From assembly GCA_011319805.1 (NCBI GenBank), contig SJRY01000253.1, forward strand, positions 186,001-250,000: 64,000 nucleotides of DNA. Direction: 5' to 3'. Below are positions 9,690-21,933 of the stretch, piece after piece. The notes beneath the pieces were generated by a model, which saw nothing but the letters and a program-made list of their open reading frames with translations, did not search any database and was not told where the DNA came from. Within the stretch, counting starts at the first letter, position 1; each line of letters begins with the position of its first letter. Position numbers and translations under genes: made by a program. This stretch comes from Macrocybe gigantea. Its lineage: Eukaryota; Basidiomycota; Agaricomycetes; Agaricales; Callistosporiaceae.

Positions 9690-12600
9690 TCATATCGCTC
9701 GGCGGCACGGAACATGTTCTGAATAACTCCGTTATTATGCTTCCAATGTAAAGAAAACGCGCAGAAATTAACGCACTTTCGGCCACAATCGATTGGTTAT
9801 CTAACCAAGTGGCTGCGATGGAGTCAAACAAAGGAATTGTGGACTGCAGATCTGAATGAGGTCTACGCTTGTCAGTTTTGTCACAACTATCTCGGGTGTA
9901 TCTGGAGTAAATGGAGTCGCGGATTATCGGTCGTTGCGCTGCCCCTATAAACAGACCACCGAGAATTCGGTCAATGCAGAGAATGGAGAGTCAGCATTGT
10001 CCAAACGTTTCGCATTGTCTGTATCTCTGAACCGTACGTATTTGTGGTAGTGTTCATTGCAATCGAAGTCGTAATGCATCGCCGATTACTCTGGTGGTGA
10101 TGAATTCGGCGTCGCAAGTGCTGAGAATTTTCATAAAGCCGATCACAACGTGTCAGAAAAAAGGAGCAATGGAAGAACAATTTCGGCGCTGCTTGAAATT
10201 CGTTTAGGAATATGTGAACGAGCATGCACAGAAGGGCTTCGATCCACGAGGTGGCCAATGAAAGATTCCTAATTAAGAAATGTGGGCAAACAACGCGTCC
10301 ATTTCGTGGCTGTGCAAGTTCGAAAAGTTGGACCAACACCATTGTCTCCCGAAATTTCCTGCAATATTTCTTTGCCGATAACCAACTGCATATAAGACTT
10401 GGTAGGAGACTCGCCATGTACTGCGTTTTTCTTTCTTTTCCTGATGCCGGCCGACTACAGAGACCCGCGTTTCCATCTATCCGTCAACCCGAATACTCCA
10501 ATCAAGACCAGACCAGCGCACACTGCCGCATTCAAAATGAATGCCAGGGACGTTCGAAGGATTGTCAAGAGTGAACTCGACGAAGGAAACCTTCATGTCA
10601 CATCGACAAACGATTTTCTAGAGCGATTGCTTCCTGTTGATGCCGACCTCATTGCCAAGGTGTACAAAGCACTTATCGTTGACAGAACGTACAACGCCAA
10701 GTCGAAACGCTGGCCAGGATTGGCGCAAGCTCGAGGTGGCAAGGAAGACGCTATTTATGCCCCGTTCGTCAAGACTGCGGAACACATCACGGGCATTGCG
10801 TTCAAACTTGTTCCGAGCACGCCCTGTTTCTAACGAAATGGGTTGATCGTCACAATGAGGCTCCATCATCCATCATCCCAGAATCCGCCACTCTGCGTCC
10901 GGATCTGATTAATATTCTGCAATCTGAGGCGGAAGACGTTGAAGCAGAAGTCGAGAAGGCGACTACTGATGTGCGCGTCACTTTCTGTTTAATGTCAGCA
11001 GCTAACGGAATCGTATAGGAGGGGAAAAAGGAAATAATCAAAGCGTGGTGGCATCGTGTCAACTCTGTCACAGAAGTCAAGACGAAAAAGAAAGTCGAGG
11101 AGCATGTCTACCAGCTCTTGGTGTACATGCGACAAATGCTCGCCGAACAACTTGATAGACGTTTTGTCTTCGGCACTTTGTTCTGTGATAGCGACCTCAC
11201 GATTTGGCTGGCGGATCGAACAGGTGTGCTTGGAACTGACACGGCAATCAACATCCATGCTGTATGTAGCACACAACTATTCTATATCACGTCATTGACA
11301 GTCTACATAGAAACCCAAAGATTTCATACGCGTCATTCTAGCAATGAGTTTATTGCCACCGGAGAAGTTGGGCTGGGATACGACGATGCGGATCTGCAAG
11401 CAACCGATCGAGGCGACCAACATTGAAGCTGTTCACTCGTTCGATCCATCCGTCAAGCTCAGCGATTACAACGACTCTGCAAGCAAGATCAACTGGGCAA
11501 TTGAGATGCCTACGAAAGATGATCCGACGAAACGAGAAACGTTTATCGCGGTTCGTGCACTTGATATCACAAGAGCGGCGTCTATGTCTGGACGTGCCAC
11601 CATTATCTGGGCCATGCTGAAGCAAGCGGACTTGAGCAAACCTCCGTCAATGAGAAAAGTGTGTTTTGGCTAGTTTTTCAGATTTTTTATGCACTTCAAC
11701 GTCATGCTTAACAGATCCATGTACTGAAGCAAACGTGGAGGCCATTGACGGCGACACCTGAAGGGGAGTTCTACCCTAAGGACGGCACAGACGGGCACGA
11801 CCTTGTTTACTCGTATGAGGATGTCAAGGTCAACGGTGTCACGGTCGACACCTTCAAATTTATTCGCCAGTCTCTCGAATCTGTGACGCATCCGCCTGAG
11901 GAGAAAGTGGAGGTAGGAAAGAAAAGGAAAACAGAAGAGAGCGAATCTATTGCCCCACACCTCGAATCTCTTGCCGAACATCTCGACATCGTCACGACGG
12001 ACAGCACTCAGTATCTGTATGCTATGCACCACAATGCACCGACGTTCCGGGTCCAATCTCGGATGTTGATGGCATTCTATGGGTGGCCTCTTCGAAATTT
12101 CAAGGACCTCGTCGAACTACTACAGGTTCTCAAAAATGCAATTGAATGTAAGAGTGTTATATTTCTGGAAACTGTTGTTAACCACTGTTTCTCAGTTCAC
12201 AAGAAAATATATTTTACGCATCTTGTTCTTCATCGTGACATTAGCATCAACAACATTCTCATCTATCCGAACGAAGACGGCGGAAAATAGAAGGCCGACT
12301 CATAGATTATGACTATGCGAAGAAGACTCCGGACCGCAGAAAGTCCTTCCTAAGTAATTTACCCGATGGTGCCGAGCCGGAGGACGTTTCCTATGTAAAC
12401 CTCGTGTTCAGGCGCATGTTTGGTGTGATTGTGGATGGCGACACTATTGCCACGGCCATCGCAAGTTGCGTCAAAGAGTTCCGAACTATGGCTGAATGTC
12501 TGAGTGAAACTTGGCACATTCAACAAAAAAAGGAGAACAAAGCACCGGTATGTCTTCCTCTACTGTTTCGTTATTTTTCTGATGCATTATTCTGCAGATC

Positions 12601-13660
12601 TTGCACTCGGACCTGGGTTTCCTTAATCGAGTAAGGTCCCATTTTAATCCTTTAATTTCCCTTCTCAGTTATCTTTGCAGGGTGCAGAACTCCCAGATTT
12701 CTCAACCTGCCAAGCACAGACAGCAAAACGAAGTGTAAGTTACAACCTAGTTTAATGAAACTCGTCCTGATTGCAAGTATAGGCGACTTTCCCATATGCC
12801 AGTCCTGAAGTATTACAGGGTGAAGGCATGTGGGTACTGCATTCACCGCACGATGCCAGACATGATATGGAATCATTTTTCTGGATCTTGACTGAAATCT
12901 GCATCTCTCGTAGCGGGCCTGGCGGCGTTCGGCGAGAAGACTTGGATGAACCCTATTCGCCTACCTCGCCAAACGCAGCGATTCATAGGGTTTATTATTG
13001 CGTTTTCAGATCTGACGATCGTTCCACTCTTATCACCAACAAAACAGGTCTTTTCCGCAGAGATGATTTTGAAAACTTTGTTCTCTGTCACGTCCATCCA
13101 TATTTCGAACGCCTCAAACCCTTACTGCTCCGATGGTGGCGTATCTTGATGCTTGTCCATCAATACCCTCATATCGAGACCGTTCACGACTTCTTCCTCG
13201 ATGCACTCTGTGACACGATCAACGATCTGGAGAAACAACCTCCCGAACCTCACCCCGATACGAAAGAAGTGGTGAAACGGCGCCAGGAGAACCTCAACAT
13301 GTTGCGCACGTTGGGCTCCGATGACAAAGCCGCTTCGCAAGTCAAATGGAGTTCATCTCCAGGTGCTGAAATCGTGCCCGCGAACACGGATTACGGTGGC
13401 CGCATTTCTTCCAAGCCATTTGAGGAGCCTGAATCACCAACAAGAAGAATCAAGCGAAGCAAGACGAATAACTAACTGATCGTAAGTCCTTTGGCTCAGC
13501 CTTACATATCATCATCATCATAACAGCTGCATTTCAGTTTGTTCATTGGATACGGGACATGCAGGTCGCTGAGCGAAACATGACATGTACAGCCGCTGTT
13601 GTCGTGAATCCTATCGTTTCTATTATACATAACACTGTCTGAGATTATCTTCACCAGTCG
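9690..13660 (+). repeat. Segmental duplication, FunK1 copy 1
   Basis: About 4 kb recurs as a reverse complement at about 42430-46380. It covers the upstream region (for example the stretch around 9780-10000 matching 46280-46060), all kinase exons and about 180 bp downstream, past the TATTATACATAACACTG at about 13620. Divergence is visible but modest in exons and stronger in introns. Confidence 0.9.
10537..13475 (+). CDS. FunK1 fungal-specific protein kinase, copy 1 (frame interrupted)
   Basis: A FunK1-type kinase (the expanded kinase group of multicellular basidiomycetes; substrates unknown). The ATG at 10537 (MNARDVRRIVKSE) starts the clear homology, though conserved NTPIKTRPAHT just upstream suggests an earlier start. 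The N-terminal region runs to about 11640. The catalytic loop HRDISINN lies near 12230, the metal-binding motif appears as IDYDYA near 12305, and the activation-segment end is FPYASPE near 12790. The C-terminal lobe (HDARHDMESFFWILTEIC) follows, then a long tail ending KRSKTNN at 13475. Short introns interrupt it throughout. Two 1-nt losses break the frame: about 10817-10832 (giving TAA) and an A-run at 12284-12287 between the two catalytic motifs. Either a pseudogene or base errors. Confidence 0.85.
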
Positions 13661-13885
13661 GTCCAATGTGAGCTTTTAGGTTATGCTTCCGAACCACCTC
13701 GCCCAGATGGCTATGCAGTTGAACTTCAAAGTTGCTAACGGATGCGGCAGAGAAAGAGCTCCACAACACCCACCTGAGACAGACAAGGTTAAATAGAAAT
13801 ACTGGCAGATATGACCAGAATGACGGAAAGGTGCCATATCGATTCTTGACAAGTTCGCGCGTGGCATGCCCATATGATCAAGCGA
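13480..13885. other. Downstream region between FunK1 copy 1 and block B
   Basis: The first 180 bp belong to the FunK1 duplication. The remainder has only short open frames and no recognised motif. Block B similarity begins near 13885, where CGAAAATACAAACATTTTAC resembles 7155-7175. Confidence 0.5.
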
Positions 13886-14790
13886 AAATACAAACATTTT
13901 ACTGCAGTCAGTCACTGCTCAAAAAAGCTAGCTACGAGCACGAAATGTAAACGAGCTTCTGGCGGGTCTTCAGGCCCAAGCTCGCTTTGAGGGTCTTGAC
14001 ACCGACGTGAATACCTGTCCACAATCTGGCAAGTCTTGAGCCTGACTCCGCCTTGCCCTTGTTGTCCTCGCCTAGATCCCGAACCGAGCGCAGTCCCTGA
14101 CGGGAGAGTTCCCGCCATCCGACGTCACGGAGCCAGACCATCGCAGGAGAAAACATCAATGAGGACGTTGAATATAGAAAGAAATGACAGAACGAAAAGT
14201 GCGGAGTACGATGGTGATAGCTCAAGGCAGAATCAAGTGTATGGGATGGTGGGCCGTTTTGGTTTTTTATGCAGTTGATAGGATTACATGGGAAAACGAC
14301 TGTCAGAAACAAAAAGAGATCATAGATAACGTGCATCGAATTTTTGCTCTTTGATTTCAGAACAGACCCATTTCCCACTTCGGCTTTCTGCACTCGGCCG
14401 CCTGCGTGAGGTGCTTCGAATTCACGGATGTTCACTACAGCGCACCATATTGACGTCCCGCAACTCGAGAGAGGCACCATATTTAACGGAGCTGTACAGT
14501 ACATCCTGTTCTAGTAGACATCAAGGCGCATCGGCGAATCTCGCCACATCTAGTCCAATCGCTTGCTCATAGTCCGGAGGTCGGGCCTCTGGAGTAGAGG
14601 CAGCTAAAGCACGGGCCTGCCGAACTCCATCAAACTGCCACGTTATGCCACCTTCAGGCTGTCGCGTCGCCATCGCTGGCACTGTCTTGTTCGGCACGCG
14701 TGGTTGATCGCTCTGCATACTGGAGAATGGAGTGAGCGTTGACGTTTCTGCCATCGTGGCGCCTTCAAATTTACAGAATCGCAAGTGAGG
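13885..14790. repeat. Duplicated block B (shortened copy)
   Basis: Direct-repeat partner of block A (7150-9535). Compared with block A it lacks most of the Ser/Pro-rich gene, with breakpoints near 14075 and 14155, but keeps the intergenic part and an intact C-terminal exon of the membrane protein gene that continues to 16119. Confidence 0.85.
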
Positions 14791-16119
14791 AAGGGCTTGA
14801 CTCAACCACAACACAAATCCCGACCAAAACATACCTTGTATACCCTTCCATTTTCTCCAGTGTCTCCACCCTAGAAAGATCAATGCTAATAGTTGCACAA
14901 ATACCACCGCTCCGAGAACGATGGCCGCGATGACCATGCCGTCCATCTTTGTTGAGGAATGACCTACACTCGGGCTGGTCCCGACATGAACAGTATCAAC
15001 GCAGAATGACTCCACGATTCCGACAGGGCACTGACTAGGATGGATTTAGAGAGTAGACATTTGCATAGTCGAACGAGAGCGTCTGTCCAGGTGTTGTCGT
15101 GACGCATGTGAGAGTGAGTTTGTGCTGTGTGTCACTGAGGCCGTCAGCGCGATACAGCAAAACGTTCGAATCGACGTAGTTCTTCATCGAGTTGTAGGTT
15201 TGAATTTGGCCATCGTCGAGCTGAACGGTGTATGGTGAACCGGTGGGACCCACGAAGCCGTAGAGACCAACGCTTCGCCCTTGTCGAGACCATTAGATCG
15301 TGACCATTCGTGGATTCGAGAAAGAGCATCTACCCTTCCCATTCCATCAGCACCCCTATGGAAAGCATGAAAAGAGAAATGTACTGTAAACGTGAGTTGT
15401 ATGGAGGAACCATTGGTGGTCGTGACTCTATATACGACTGTAAATTCACAGAAGAATCGAAGAGAAGAAAAAAAACACTGACCTACCCACACCGCTAGCA
15501 TAGCTCGCGCCATTAGGGGGTTTGTCCAAGCTGCGTCCGAAGGCAAATACGCAAATATTGGGTCGTTGTTATGCAAGGTTTGGACGTAGACCCCATCCCC
15601 CGTTCCATCAACATTCGTCATCCACGTAATCTGCAAGACGTGCGCTTGAGTAATGGCATATGAAATGAAGGTACGATATACTCACAAAGTCAACGTCGAC
15701 ATATTGGTCTTAACCCCAAGGTTTGTGATATTTATTATATGCTTTCCTGGTGGCAAATCAGTCTTCGAGAAGAGTGTTTGCTGAAAAAGTCCCGGGTCCG
15801 GAGCAAAACCGTCGTAAGGCGGGAACGCTGTGTTGTCCACGGTGACTTGATATAACCCGTGATTCCCTCTCTTCGCCCCGAAGATTTTCACTCCAGTGCC
15901 CGTGAATTGGAAAGAGGCGGAAGCTCCAGTGGCCTGTGTCACCATGAAGTTGCCGTGCGAATAACTGGATGGTAGCAGGTCAGGCAACACTTAAAGACGT
16001 TGAACGGAACAGCCTTACAGGGCAATGCTATTGTCTGTCGGAGCGGTACCCGCCCTCCATTCCGCATCATACCAGATGAGTGGAGAATTGTCCTCGATGG
16101 ACATAGCAAGAGACGGCAT
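14521..16119 (-). CDS. Single-pass membrane protein with two extracellular beta-sandwich-like domains
   Basis: This matches a widespread basidiomycete surface-protein layout of unknown function. The ATG at 16119 opens MPSLAMSIEDNSPLIWYDAE. Domain 1 follows with FQFTGTGVKIFGAKRGNHGL and DPGLFQQTLF (about 15940-15770). Domain 2 includes YGFVGPTGSPYTVQLDDGQ and LSFDYANVYSLNP (about 15260-15045). One membrane helix (VIAAIVLGAVVFVQLLALIF, about 14935-14875) precedes a basic stop-transfer WRHWRKWK and a cytoplasmic tail ending PPDYEQAIGLDVARFADAP. No signal peptide is visible, so a first exon may lie upstream. In domain 2 the expected G-E-G-V frame fails by 1 nt at about 15272. Introns are short. 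Downstream it merges into block B. Confidence 0.75.
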
Positions 16120-18021
16120 CCTGCGTAACTTGAAATAGATCCAGGAAAGTAGGAGAAAATAATAAACTGAGACTCGGCGACCGCACTAGTTGAAATGCGC
16201 CAATTTGAGGTGCTCGGACAGGCCTTACTCCGGGGTCATCTATTTGATCATAAATGCCGACATCTAGAGCCATGCCTGAAATCAGGCCGGGAAGCTCTGA
16301 TCATGATTCATTTGGTCAGATACCGCAAGGAAATTCAACTAAGGCATTACCGCTGCGCGCGATGCTTCTTGGCCGCTATGCGAGATCAGAGAGCCATCAG
16401 ACCCCTTGATTAATGTTTAGGAGTATGATGACCACTGACCAGCCCATCGTCCGTTCTCCAGCGGACAGATTGGATAGACGTGAATATCAAGTAACTTGTG
16501 GAGATTGAGGAAAGCCAGCAAGTCACGATGTCACGTGTTACGACCACGCAGTTCTGTGTCTACAGTTCAGATCAGCTAGGGGTCGGCACTCCTGTAACTT
16601 GGACGACTCTTGGACGGTGCCTCAAATCAAGTTGGACGAAGTCGGCAACTCAACATATCAAGGGCGGAGTGCCACAGCGCTAGCATTTTTTGATGAAGAT
16701 GTCAGCGCCGAGCGAATCAGCTTGATCAGATTTGTGGTTGTTGAAATTTGACCATTGTGATGGGCGCGCGGGGCCGCCAGAATCATGTTCATTACTATGA
16801 CCTGGTTCAAGTTGGGACCATGTTTCATTGTCCTAATGCGCAGCTAGAATGTGTGATTCGGCCTTGTTATTCCCAGCATCAGTCGGCTTTTGCAGAGTCG
16901 TTTCCTCAGCCCTTTCGTGTGACTTGTGGTCAGGCTGATCATCAGCCAAGTCCGCCCGAGAACAGATCGACTACTGTACTGTACATATATCGCCCCGCAT
17001 CACGTTTCGGGTGATCGCTGGTCATCGATCTCCCAAGCCGGGTTCGTAAATTGGCTCCGCTGTCTCGGCATTCGTCCCATTTCGTTGGAAAGCACGCGCA
17101 ATACCGATATTAGAGAGCCGAATGCCCTCGTTGGCGACGCTCAGTGCCCCTTCTTAAGCTCCCAGAGATTCCAGGTCTCCCGTTCCTATAAGAGATCGAA
17201 CTACACTTTGGGTATATCTATTGTGGAGGTGCTAACGGTAGCGTGCATAGAATCGGCCATGCGATGAAATCAGAAGCTCTGCCCGAATCTCAAGGGACGA
17301 GAGACGTCTTGGCCGATACCTGTGCAGCCGGCAAAATATTCGGCATGGTCGAATCACGTCTTTGGGTGCCGCATCGAGGACTCGCCTGGGAAAGTGCTGT
17401 AGTCAGATTCGACGAAAACGAGGGTGGTTAAAGGGCCGTGGTGTTATTAATCCAGTAACTTCTTAACCCAACATTCGGTGGCTTTGTAACTGTGCGATGA
17501 GATCGAAAGGCTGTGGGCATCTTGTTCATAAAAGGAGAATCGTAACAAAATCGCGAGAGCCGATAGTGCATTGGGTTCTTGACGATTCTTCTCTCAAACG
17601 GGATGCTATGCTGTAACAAACAGACAGGTATCGCCTTGAAAGGAATCACATTGATGTTCAAAGTCCTAGAACCGTCGATAAAGAAACATTCATCGAAACG
17701 ATGCTATTATTCTGGCGAGTGGAACGGATGTGAGGAGAGAGGTAAGTAATCACGGCAAAACAACGATGGCGGGTATATAAGCGGGCCGGATCAGTACTGC
17801 CCACACTGACCTTCCTCCTCTCTGACGTCCATCCGAGACGTCCGGCCATTGTTTTTGAGCCCGCTGTCCAAGACAGCCCACTTCCCTTTCCCCCGACACC
17901 GTCCAGCATTTGTGCGTCGTCGTCCGCTGTAGCCGCCGGAGATCGCCCTCGGCTGATCTGATACGTGATAAGGCGGGATTGACAAACAAGGGTCAAGCAG
18001 GCTCGTGCGTCGCGCCCACCC
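16120..18021. other. Long stretch without a supported gene
   Basis: Only short, unrelated open frames are present on both strands, and none shows a recognisable domain or a consistent chain of exons. The first exon of the membrane gene may lie in 16120-16270. The last few hundred bases are likely promoter and 5' UTR of the gene starting at 18022; a T/C-rich stretch occurs near 17800-17900. Confidence 0.5.
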
Positions 18022-21000
18022 ATGTCAGCAAGGCAAAACAAGAAGCAGCGCAAAGGGCGCAACAACCCCAACAACCGAGAGCGGACCGTTCTGACTCTCA
18101 CCGAAGACCCAAACACTCCCTATCTCGTCCCAACTCCTAGTGAGGATCCCCGGGTGCGCTCATGTCCTCGCCCTTCTCCGTGGCCTCCTCTTCTGCTGGA
18201 AACCAGCCCAGTGTCCCGTCCTCTGCGTACCAGATGCCTGGCAACTATACAGCCTTTGGCTACACCAACTTCGGTGGTCCCGTGCACAGCAACATGCATC
18301 ATCAACATCCTCAACAGCAGTTCTATGCTCCGCAGCAACAGCAGCCTCAGAGCAATGTCGCCTTGCCCCCGGGACAGAGTGATCTTGAGATACTGGAGAA
18401 GCTTAAAGAAATGATCAAAAACGGCCAGCACGAGTTCTTTCGCGCTGTACCTCAGCCTGCCGCCCTGGCCAAGCTCTACTTGGGTGCTGCCAACTCGCCG
18501 TCTCAAGTCCCACCCCACCCAGAACAAGTGCCTGAGAAGGTCCCTCAGGCCGTGGTTGCCTCCGCAAATTCCCCTCACAAGCCAATCCACCTCAGGCCGC
18601 GGTGTCTTCAACGTCACCGGCTGATTCCGGAATGCGTCCGCCACGTGTACAAGGCAAGGAAAGCTGGGATTCAACTGGGCCTCCAAAGCACCTGAGCGCT
18701 CAGGCAAGTGGTACCACGTCCCAGCCAGTTGACAATGTGCTCCAATCTGCTTCGAGTCATTACATGAATCGTTTCTCACTAACCAAATCGACCTTTACAG
18801 AATGTTCAAAGTGCCCAAGGATCCGGAAACCAAGGCATGTCTGCAACTTCCAACCTTAAGAATGCAAACAGCTCTCTATCAAGTCCACTCTCGGCTATCT
18901 CTCCTGCGGACAAGATCTCAATGAACGTCTCTATCATTAAACCTCCTCTTTCAGCGACGGTCAATCTGGTCCCAAGCAATACTCAGGCGTCGACCTCCGG
19001 TAAATATGAGACGGCGGCTTCACATTCTGGTGATTCGGTTCCGACTGGCTCTGACCAGACTCGTTCTCTGGCCGATCGACCTGGCCATGGTGAGTACGGC
19101 GTCACAAGGCTTGGCCACGTGGACAGGTTATCCGGTTATGATAGCAAGAATGACAGCTTGCGTCCTCAATGGTCGAGCAGAGATAGTGTTCCTCATGCCG
19201 ATGATAGACGTCGTGATCTGGATCGACCTTCATCTCCTGTAACTCGGTCTACCAACGGCAATGGCGCCCCTGATCCCCGTGCGAACGGCTTGAGTGAACG
19301 TTTAGTAGGTCCACCAAGGGATGACAGATTCTCCGACCGTGACAGGGAAAAGGACAGAGACCGCGAACGAAGAGACTGGGAACATGAAAGGGATCGGAGA
19401 TCCTTTGACAGATATCGAGATCCCCGAGTGACTGATATGAGACGGCCTCCGCTTGAACAGCGTCACTATGAGCCTGAATATGACCGAGGGCCTGTGCGTC
19501 GCTACGACCCCAAAGGAGCAGATGAACCTCTTCCCCCCAATCGCCATCTGTCGGACGCCCGGCCTGTTCGACCGCCAGCTGGTGTTGGTGAAGACCGTCT
19601 ATCACGAGGCTCTTCCATCGACTCTCGCCTTCCTTTGGACTCTCGCATCTCTCAACCTGACTCTAGAGCTCTTGCATTCCCTGATTCGCGGGGCAGTGTA
19701 TCAACGGAGAGCGCTCGACCTGTGCGAGGTGCATCTTTTGACGACAGGGATGTGAAACCGCCCTTGGCTGAGGGAGATCGTCGCAGGTCGACGACATCGG
19801 AACAAGCTACTCGACAGGCCAGGCCTTCAGATGTGTCCGGATTCGGAGATCGAGCTGCTATGGAAGACCGCGGTCCGGGTGCTCAAGGTAACAGGAATAC
19901 AAGACCATTGGAAGATAGAATCAGTCGTCCTTCTCTTCAAGACAGATTGGAGCAACCTCCGGCCCCGGCCCCAAGAACTGATGCTAATGCTCGTCAACCA
20001 AGCCTGGAAGAGCGTCTGTCCCATCCTCCCGTCTCGTCCGTGGACAGGCACTCTCTTCCTCCAGCAAGTCGTGCATCAAGTGGGGTTGACCACATCAAGA
20101 TGGCTGAACCGCCTCGTCCTGTTGTCCCATCTCAAGATGACAGAACCGGCCGGCCTGTGGAACGGTATGTACGACCTCCGATATCCTCAGCAACGGACGC
20201 AGGTCCAAGGTCGTATCCACCTCGCCCGGCTTCCGTCGTGCGCGAAGAGCCTAGGTCTGGAAGAGGTGCTCCTTCACCCCCGCCGCCATCTCGAGAGTTT
20301 CGACCTGCACAACCGGCCTCCCGTGAACGGCTTGGACCTGGTTATCGCGATGATAGAAGCGGGTACGGCGATAGACGAGGTTCGGATCTAATGGACATCG
20401 ACTCTCCTCTGTCAGCACGTTATGGTGATCATAGGAGCGTTCCGTACGATAGACCTTTTTCACCTGCTTCCGCTGCTGATCCGGGTCGCGACCGTGCGCG
20501 GGCGCAATTCCCTCCCTCGCCACATAGGCCGCCCGTGGACGCGCCTCCATACGATGATAGGTATTCTGCTCGAGAATGGCAGTATCCGCAGTACGATAGG
20601 AGACGGGAGTGGACCGAGGAAGACCCGTACTGGAAGCAGAGATCTCAGTGGGATAGAAACAATCCGCCCGCCGATCGGGATAGGTATGACAGGGATATAC
20701 CACCTCTTGCAGCGAGAAGCTGGGAGGCGCGCGACGATCGTGATAATCGGCGCGACAGCTATCCGCCACCGTCGGCACAGCCGCGAGCGTATGATGGTGG
20801 TCCTGCGAGGCCGCCTGTGCCACGTCCTGGAGATGGCTACAATGGTCCGAGTGCGGGGATGCCGGTGGACAGCAGGCCTTATCCTGGTCCCAGCTCAAGA
20901 GACGTACCGCCGTTCGGGCGCGTAAGGCCGCGCAGTCCAAGTCCCCCACCGCGGAGGTCCGGACCTCCGTCCGTAGACGATGCAAGGCCGCCTATCAAGA

Positions 21001-21425
21001 GAACGCGAGACGATGCATTCCAGTCTACGTCACCAGGATACTACCCACCACCGTCGAGGGATGCGCACCCACCGCCTCCTCCACCGTCCGGCTCCTCCGT
21101 AGCGTCGTCAAGGAGGGAATATCCGCTGCGAGGATCTCCACCGCCTCCTAGCTCCGCGAGCAGCGGCGTGTACTATGATCGGAGCGGGACCGCACCGCCG
21201 CCTCCTCCTACTTCGGCCAGCACGACCGCGAGCGGACCGAGCGACAGGGAATTTGCTGGCGGGAGGGATTTCCATCCGACTTACGAGCGGGCGCGGTCGC
21301 CTGGCCCGCCGCCGCCGCTTCACCGCGCTGGGTACGCGAGGGGAGGGTACACGCGTGCTCCAGATTCGAGAGACGACAGGCGTTATCTGCCGCCCTCGTC
21401 TTTACCTCCTCCGCGACGGCCGTGA
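18022..21425 (+). CDS. Conserved R/D/P-rich low-complexity protein, probably nuclear
   Basis: The start MSARQNKKQRKGRNNPN is basic, followed by RTVLTLTEDPNTPYLVPTPS. An intron begins at the GTGCGC after P-S-E-D-P-R (about 18155) and ends before PSVPSSAYQ. A Q/H-rich part and the conserved helix LEILEKLKEMIKNGQHEFFR (about 18384-18443) follow. The frame slips around 18540-18580 and resumes as QAAVSSTSPADSG. A GC-AG intron (18704-18800) leads into an 860-residue exon rich in DR/RD/RS pairs (DREKDRDRERRDWEHERDRR, about 19340-19400) and polyproline near 21060-21230, ending PPPRRP at 21425. Such composition is typical of RNA-processing or condensate-forming proteins, but no RRM or zinc finger is seen. 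Function is unknown. Confidence 0.75.
18704..18800 (+). other. GC-AG intron
   Basis: The donor reads CAG|GCAAGT and the acceptor TTTACAG. Only this choice keeps the frame (L-S-A-Q then N-V-Q-S-A-Q), and the C at donor position 2 is compensated by a perfect consensus elsewhere, as is usual for GC-AG introns. Confidence 0.7.
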
Positions 21426-21933
21426 TCGCAAAAAGATGGCTGGCTCAGCCAGGTGATGAAAGGAAAAATCTTTATTCGTTCTACTACGAAAATATCTCTT
21501 TTATCTTTAAAAGGTGCTTTGATCTATTGATGATATCTACTCAGCTATATCACATGTACACACGGTTTCTAGGCTTTCCTTTGCATGTATGTCGCTTTTG
21601 TTCGTATGGTGTGCACATTTGCAAAATATCATGGAATGCTCTAAATGAAAAGAGAGCATTGTGTAACATCCTTTCTCCCATCGCATTGAACTACAGAAAG
21701 GGTGCAGGCTAATCTTTGGCGCATTCCGACATTGGCCACGAGTTTTAGTGAGTGTTAGATAAATCATAGGCATGTCCAACACAGGCAAATCGTGGAATAA
21801 TGGAAAAGTCTACAGTTTTAAAAAACAAATAAATCTATATGCATAATAGGGTGTAACGAAGAGGGATAAAGATAGAGAAAAGAAAAGAGTATGTCCACCG
21901 AACGAAGGATCAGAATATGTCTATATGTGTAGG
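21426..21933. other. Convergent 3' region, no gene
   Basis: AT-rich sequence between two genes that end toward each other. It presumably holds both 3' UTRs. No coding or repeat structure was recognised. Confidence 0.5.

Noticed and set aside
16926..17431. Overlapping plus-strand frames of 60-110 codons
   Set aside because: No recognisable protein similarity and no consistent exon chain.
20251..20985. 244-codon minus-strand frame
   Set aside because: Antisense of the R/D/P-rich exon; its composition mirrors that low-complexity sequence.
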